Assembly (NCBI GenBank): GCA_955652155.1
Contig: CATPAT010000049.1
Span: 1-6,868, forward strand
Length of the DNA stretch: 6,868 nucleotides
Source of the DNA: an uncultured Chthoniobacterales bacterium
GTDB lineage: Bacteria > Verrucomicrobiota > Verrucomicrobiia > Chthoniobacterales > UBA10450
Reading direction: 5' to 3'
Made by a program: the position numbers and the translations under genes. Positions 5,027 to 6,868 of the stretch are shown here, in pieces; the first letter of the stretch is position 1, and each line of letters begins with the position of its first letter. The notes under the pieces are model-generated. The model had not been told where the DNA came from, made no database searches, and saw only the letters and a list, made by a program, of their open reading frames with translations.

Positions 5027-5983
5027 CTACCCGGCCAAAGCATCAATCGTTTTCCACTCTTCCGGGGTTAACTTGAGCTTCCCCGCCGCCACGTTTTCTT
5101 CCAGGTGCGCGATCTTCGACGTGCCGGGAATCGGCAGCATCACCGGCGACCGTTCCAAGAGCCAGGCAATCGCGAGCTGATAAACGCTCGCGCCGTGCGC
5201 CTTGGCAATCGCGTCGAGCGCAGCGCCGGACTTCAATCCATTGCCTCCTCCGATCGGAAACCACGGCAAAAAGCCCAGTTCCTCCTTCTCGCAATAGATC
5301 AGAGCTTTTTCCGATTTGCGGTCCCCAATGTTGTACCGATTCTGCACACTCACGATCGGAACAACTTTGCGCGCCCGCACGATTTCCTCCGGGCTCACAT
5401 TCGATAATCCTACGTGCCGAATCTTCCCGGCGCCCTGCATCTCCTTGAGCGCGCCGAGCGATTCCTCCATCGGCACTTTACGATCGACGGTGTGCAATTG
5501 ATACAAATCGATCCGCTCGAGCCGAAGCCGCTTTAGACTCTTCTCGACACATCCTTTGAGGTATTCAGGTCGACCGTTTGGCACCCACTCGCCAGGTCCA
5601 GGGCGAGTCAGGCCGCCCTTGGTCGCGATAACGAGGCCGGCCGGATAAGGATGGAGCGCCTCGGCGATGAGCAGTTCACTTGTTTCAGGCCCGTAAGCGT
5701 CGGCGGTGTCGATCAAGTTCACACCGAGCTCGACCGCGCGCCGCAGAACTTTGAGCGCGTTCTCGCGATCAGGCGGCCAACCCCAAATGCCATCGCCGGT
5801 GATGCGCATCGCGCCAAAGCCGAGCCGATTGACCGGGAGATCGCCGCCTAATTTCCAAACGGAATTCGTAGCCAGGCTCGGCGTCGTTGATGACCCGGCT
5901 CCGAAGATTGTGGCCGATCTTCCTGCCAACAGCGTCGCTCCGGTTGCCAGACTCATGCCAAGAAATGTTCGGCGGGTAACCAT
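5027..5983 (-). CDS. Tat-exported aldo/keto reductase
   Basis: An intact 318-aa NAD(P)H-dependent oxidoreductase of the aldo/keto reductase superfamily, which reduces aldehydes or ketones in a TIM barrel. Residues 1-30 are a twin-arginine signal (TRRTFLGM, R4-R5, then a hydrophobic stretch), so export in folded form or membrane-side anchoring is likely. The catalytic tetrad is complete: D92 and Y97 (in IDTADAYG), K122 (IATKGG), H164 (YQLHTVD). The cofactor-binding end shows GTSKIAHLEENV (287-298). The Tat motif supports the start codon chosen, although no Shine-Dalgarno sequence precedes it: the ATG overlaps the last bases of element B (CCCGTTAGATGG). Downstream lies cyclase debris on the opposite strand. 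Physiological substrate unknown. Confidence 0.95.
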   Translation of the reverse strand: MVTRRTFLGMSLATGATLLAGRSATIFGAGSSTTPSLATNSVWKLGGDLPVNRLGFGAMRITGDGIWGWPPDRENALKVLRRAVELGVNLIDTADAYGPETSELLIAEALHPYPAGLVIATKGGLTRPGPGEWVPNGRPEYLKGCVEKSLKRLRLERIDLYQLHTVDRKVPMEESLGALKEMQGAGKIRHVGLSNVSPEEIVRARKVVPIVSVQNRYNIGDRKSEKALIYCEKEELGFLPWFPIGGGNGLKSGAALDAIAKAHGASVYQLAIAWLLERSPVMLPIPGTSKIAHLEENVAAGKLKLTPEEWKTIDALAG

Positions 5984-5984
5984 C

Positions 5985-6535
5985 TAACGGGACCAAGCTC
6001 AGCCACGGCTCCAGCAGGCGCAAGTGGTCACGCAAAGAAAGCAGGGCGTACCAGATAAACCGCGAAATGTTTACGAGCCGTTCTACGCAATCTGGCACGG
6101 AATCACAGCGTTTTCGTCGTAAGAGTAAACGGCACAGAGCCGATGGTAACCATCCGCAATGATCACCTTTCCGTTGGCCGCATCTCTTATCAGCAAGAGC
6201 GGCGACAACGCCTTCCCCGCTTGTATTCTCTCTCTGTCCCTTTTGACGTGGGAATTGCTCGCCCCTAATAACGACAGAGCTGATGCTCGAAAAATGTCCT
6301 TGGCCTTGAACTTAGACATCGGTGCCCGTTTTAACTTATCTACGTGCAGAGCGGAAGTCGGCTCATCGTACAATAAACTCAGGTATGACATAGCTGCCGG
6401 ATAGTCATGATCCTCCGGCTTACGCAGCCATCTGATTTTAATTTGCTTGGCCATTGCACCTACAGCATTGACAACGTATTCATAAATTCAAGCTGGTCAT
6501 CGCACCAGCCAGCGGTGAACTGCAGCGCATGGTTA
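5985..6535 (-). mobile_element. Cassette-like repeat element B with TAAC ends
   Basis: A 551-bp unit running from TAAC (5985) to GTTA (6532-6535). Its left 43 bases match element A at 41 positions, and its right end (minus strand ccTAACCatGCGctGCAG, then ACCGCTGGCTGG) is a diverged copy of the right end of A. A TTGTCAAT-like word occurs at a similar distance inside the right end in both. Inside is one gene, the ParB-like protein, on the minus strand. The unit fits tightly between two genes: the DUF899 stop codon (TAA) is part of its right end, and the reductase ATG overlaps its left junction. That close fit is typical of gene cassettes, but no integrase or transposase is present here. Confidence 0.6.
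6083..6454 (-). CDS. Small ParB/sulfiredoxin-fold-like protein inside element B
   Basis: A 123-aa protein opening MAKQIKIRWLRKPEDHDYPA. The C-terminal third has the core of the ParB-N/sulfiredoxin fold: SPLLLIRDAANGKVIIADGYH (84-104), then RLCAVYSYDENAVIPCQIA, with GYHR (102-105) in place of the GxxRxxA loop that in family members contacts nucleotide. The HTH and dimerisation parts of true ParB are lacking, so chromosome partitioning is unlikely; a stand-alone nucleotide-binding or nuclease-like role is possible. FKAKDIFRASALSLLG (49-64) is a second conserved-looking stretch. No membrane segment or signal. A weak AGGTG precedes the ATG. As I recall, homologues occur as short hypothetical proteins in diverse soil bacteria, which fits a cassette-borne gene. 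Confidence 0.75.
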   Translation of the reverse strand: MAKQIKIRWLRKPEDHDYPAAMSYLSLLYDEPTSALHVDKLKRAPMSKFKAKDIFRASALSLLGASNSHVKRDRERIQAGKALSPLLLIRDAANGKVIIADGYHRLCAVYSYDENAVIPCQIA

Positions 6536-6868
6536 GGTGTTTCGTGAGGAACCTTTATATTTGTCGTGATGCCGCACCCAGTCCTGAGTATGCGCCGGAT
6601 CTTCATCCCGTCCCTTCGCAGTTAGGTCGAGGAAATGGTAGGTGGTGTTCAGCATGTCGATTCCGCGGGCGTGGGCCGAGTAGGTGTGAAATACATCGCC
6701 GTTCTTGTCCTTGTAGAACGCACTGACTCCTTGGAGTTCATCCATGTCCGATTTGATTTTGGTGAAATTGTAGAACAGCGTCCCGCTCCTGATTTCCTCC
6801 GGCGTGAACGACACGTGATAGTCAAAGTTGAAATCATTTTTGAACGAGGAAAACCACTTGAGTTTCCA
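6533..6868 (-). CDS. DUF899 thioredoxin-like family protein, 5' end cut by window
   Basis: The frame is open from the window edge, giving the last 111 residues: WKLKWFSSFKNDFNFDYHVS, then FTPEEIRSGTLFYNF, then VSAFYKDKNGDVFHTYSAHA, RGIDMLNTTYHFLDLTAKGR and DEDPAHTQDWVRHHDKYKG. These are signatures of DUF899, a thioredoxin-fold family of about 220-260 residues whose reaction is not established. A GTG at 6814 is internal to the conserved domain and is not the start. The TAA stop lies in the right end of element B (CACCTAACC on the minus strand), so the last codon or two may have been supplied by the element. Confidence 0.9.
   Translation of the reverse strand, partial: WKLKWFSSFKNDFNFDYHVSFTPEEIRSGTLFYNFTKIKSDMDELQGVSAFYKDKNGDVFHTYSAHARGIDMLNTTYHFLDLTAKGRDEDPAHTQDWVRHHDKYKGSSRNT

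Overview
The window looks like a chromosomal accessory stretch from a soil bacterium, most likely Verrucomicrobiota of the Spartobacteria / Candidatus Udaeobacter type. This assignment is an inference. It rests on a dispersed repeat that reads NQAMQPTAG on the minus strand near 2620-2645 (a C-terminal tail I recall from many proteins in soil metagenome bins), on a small basic protein built from ARWA(K/A)RK modules, and on remnants of the cyclase and endosialidase-chaperone families common in such genomes. No rRNA, tRNA, CRISPR array, integrase or transposase was seen.

Layout. 1-1666 (+) is the GC-rich 3' part of an amidase-signature enzyme, cut by the window start. 1667-2327 holds a repeat end, a short Pro/Thr-rich C-terminal remnant (-) and a GNAT acetyltransferase cut after about 77 residues (-). 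2347-2641 is a 295-bp cassette-like element (element A) with related inverted TAAC ends and a 52-aa basic ORF (-). 2733-3165 is a SnoaL-like gene (-) with an apparent one-base frameshift near its start and a short upstream ORF. 3280 carries another repeat end. 3366-3688 (+) is the ARWAK-module protein, frameshifted in its second module. 3689-4319 holds debris: a short signal-peptide ORF with a strong ribosome binding site, and the broken coiled-coil end of an S74/endosialidase-chaperone-type protein (-). 4440-4985 is a class III cyclase gene whose first 30 codons lie on the minus strand and whose next 53 codons lie on the plus strand, as expected from inversion of about 350 bp. 5027-5983 (-) is an intact Tat-exported aldo/keto reductase. 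5985-6535 is a second cassette-like element (element B, 551 bp) with the same ends, carrying a ParB-like-fold protein (-). 6533-6868 (-) is the C-terminal part of a DUF899 thioredoxin-like protein cut by the window end.

How it fits together. The genes do not form a pathway. From 6868 leftwards the order DUF899, element B, reductase is co-directional and tightly packed: the DUF899 stop codon lies in one element end and the reductase start codon abuts the other. Element A sits in the same way between the SnoaL-like gene and the GNAT remnant. The main discovery candidate is this family of small elements with conserved ends, ending in motifs that fit integron core-site consensus, and with unrelated small ORFs inside. 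The surrounding sequence is a graveyard of truncated, frameshifted and inverted genes. Some single-base frameshifts in homopolymers could be assembly errors.
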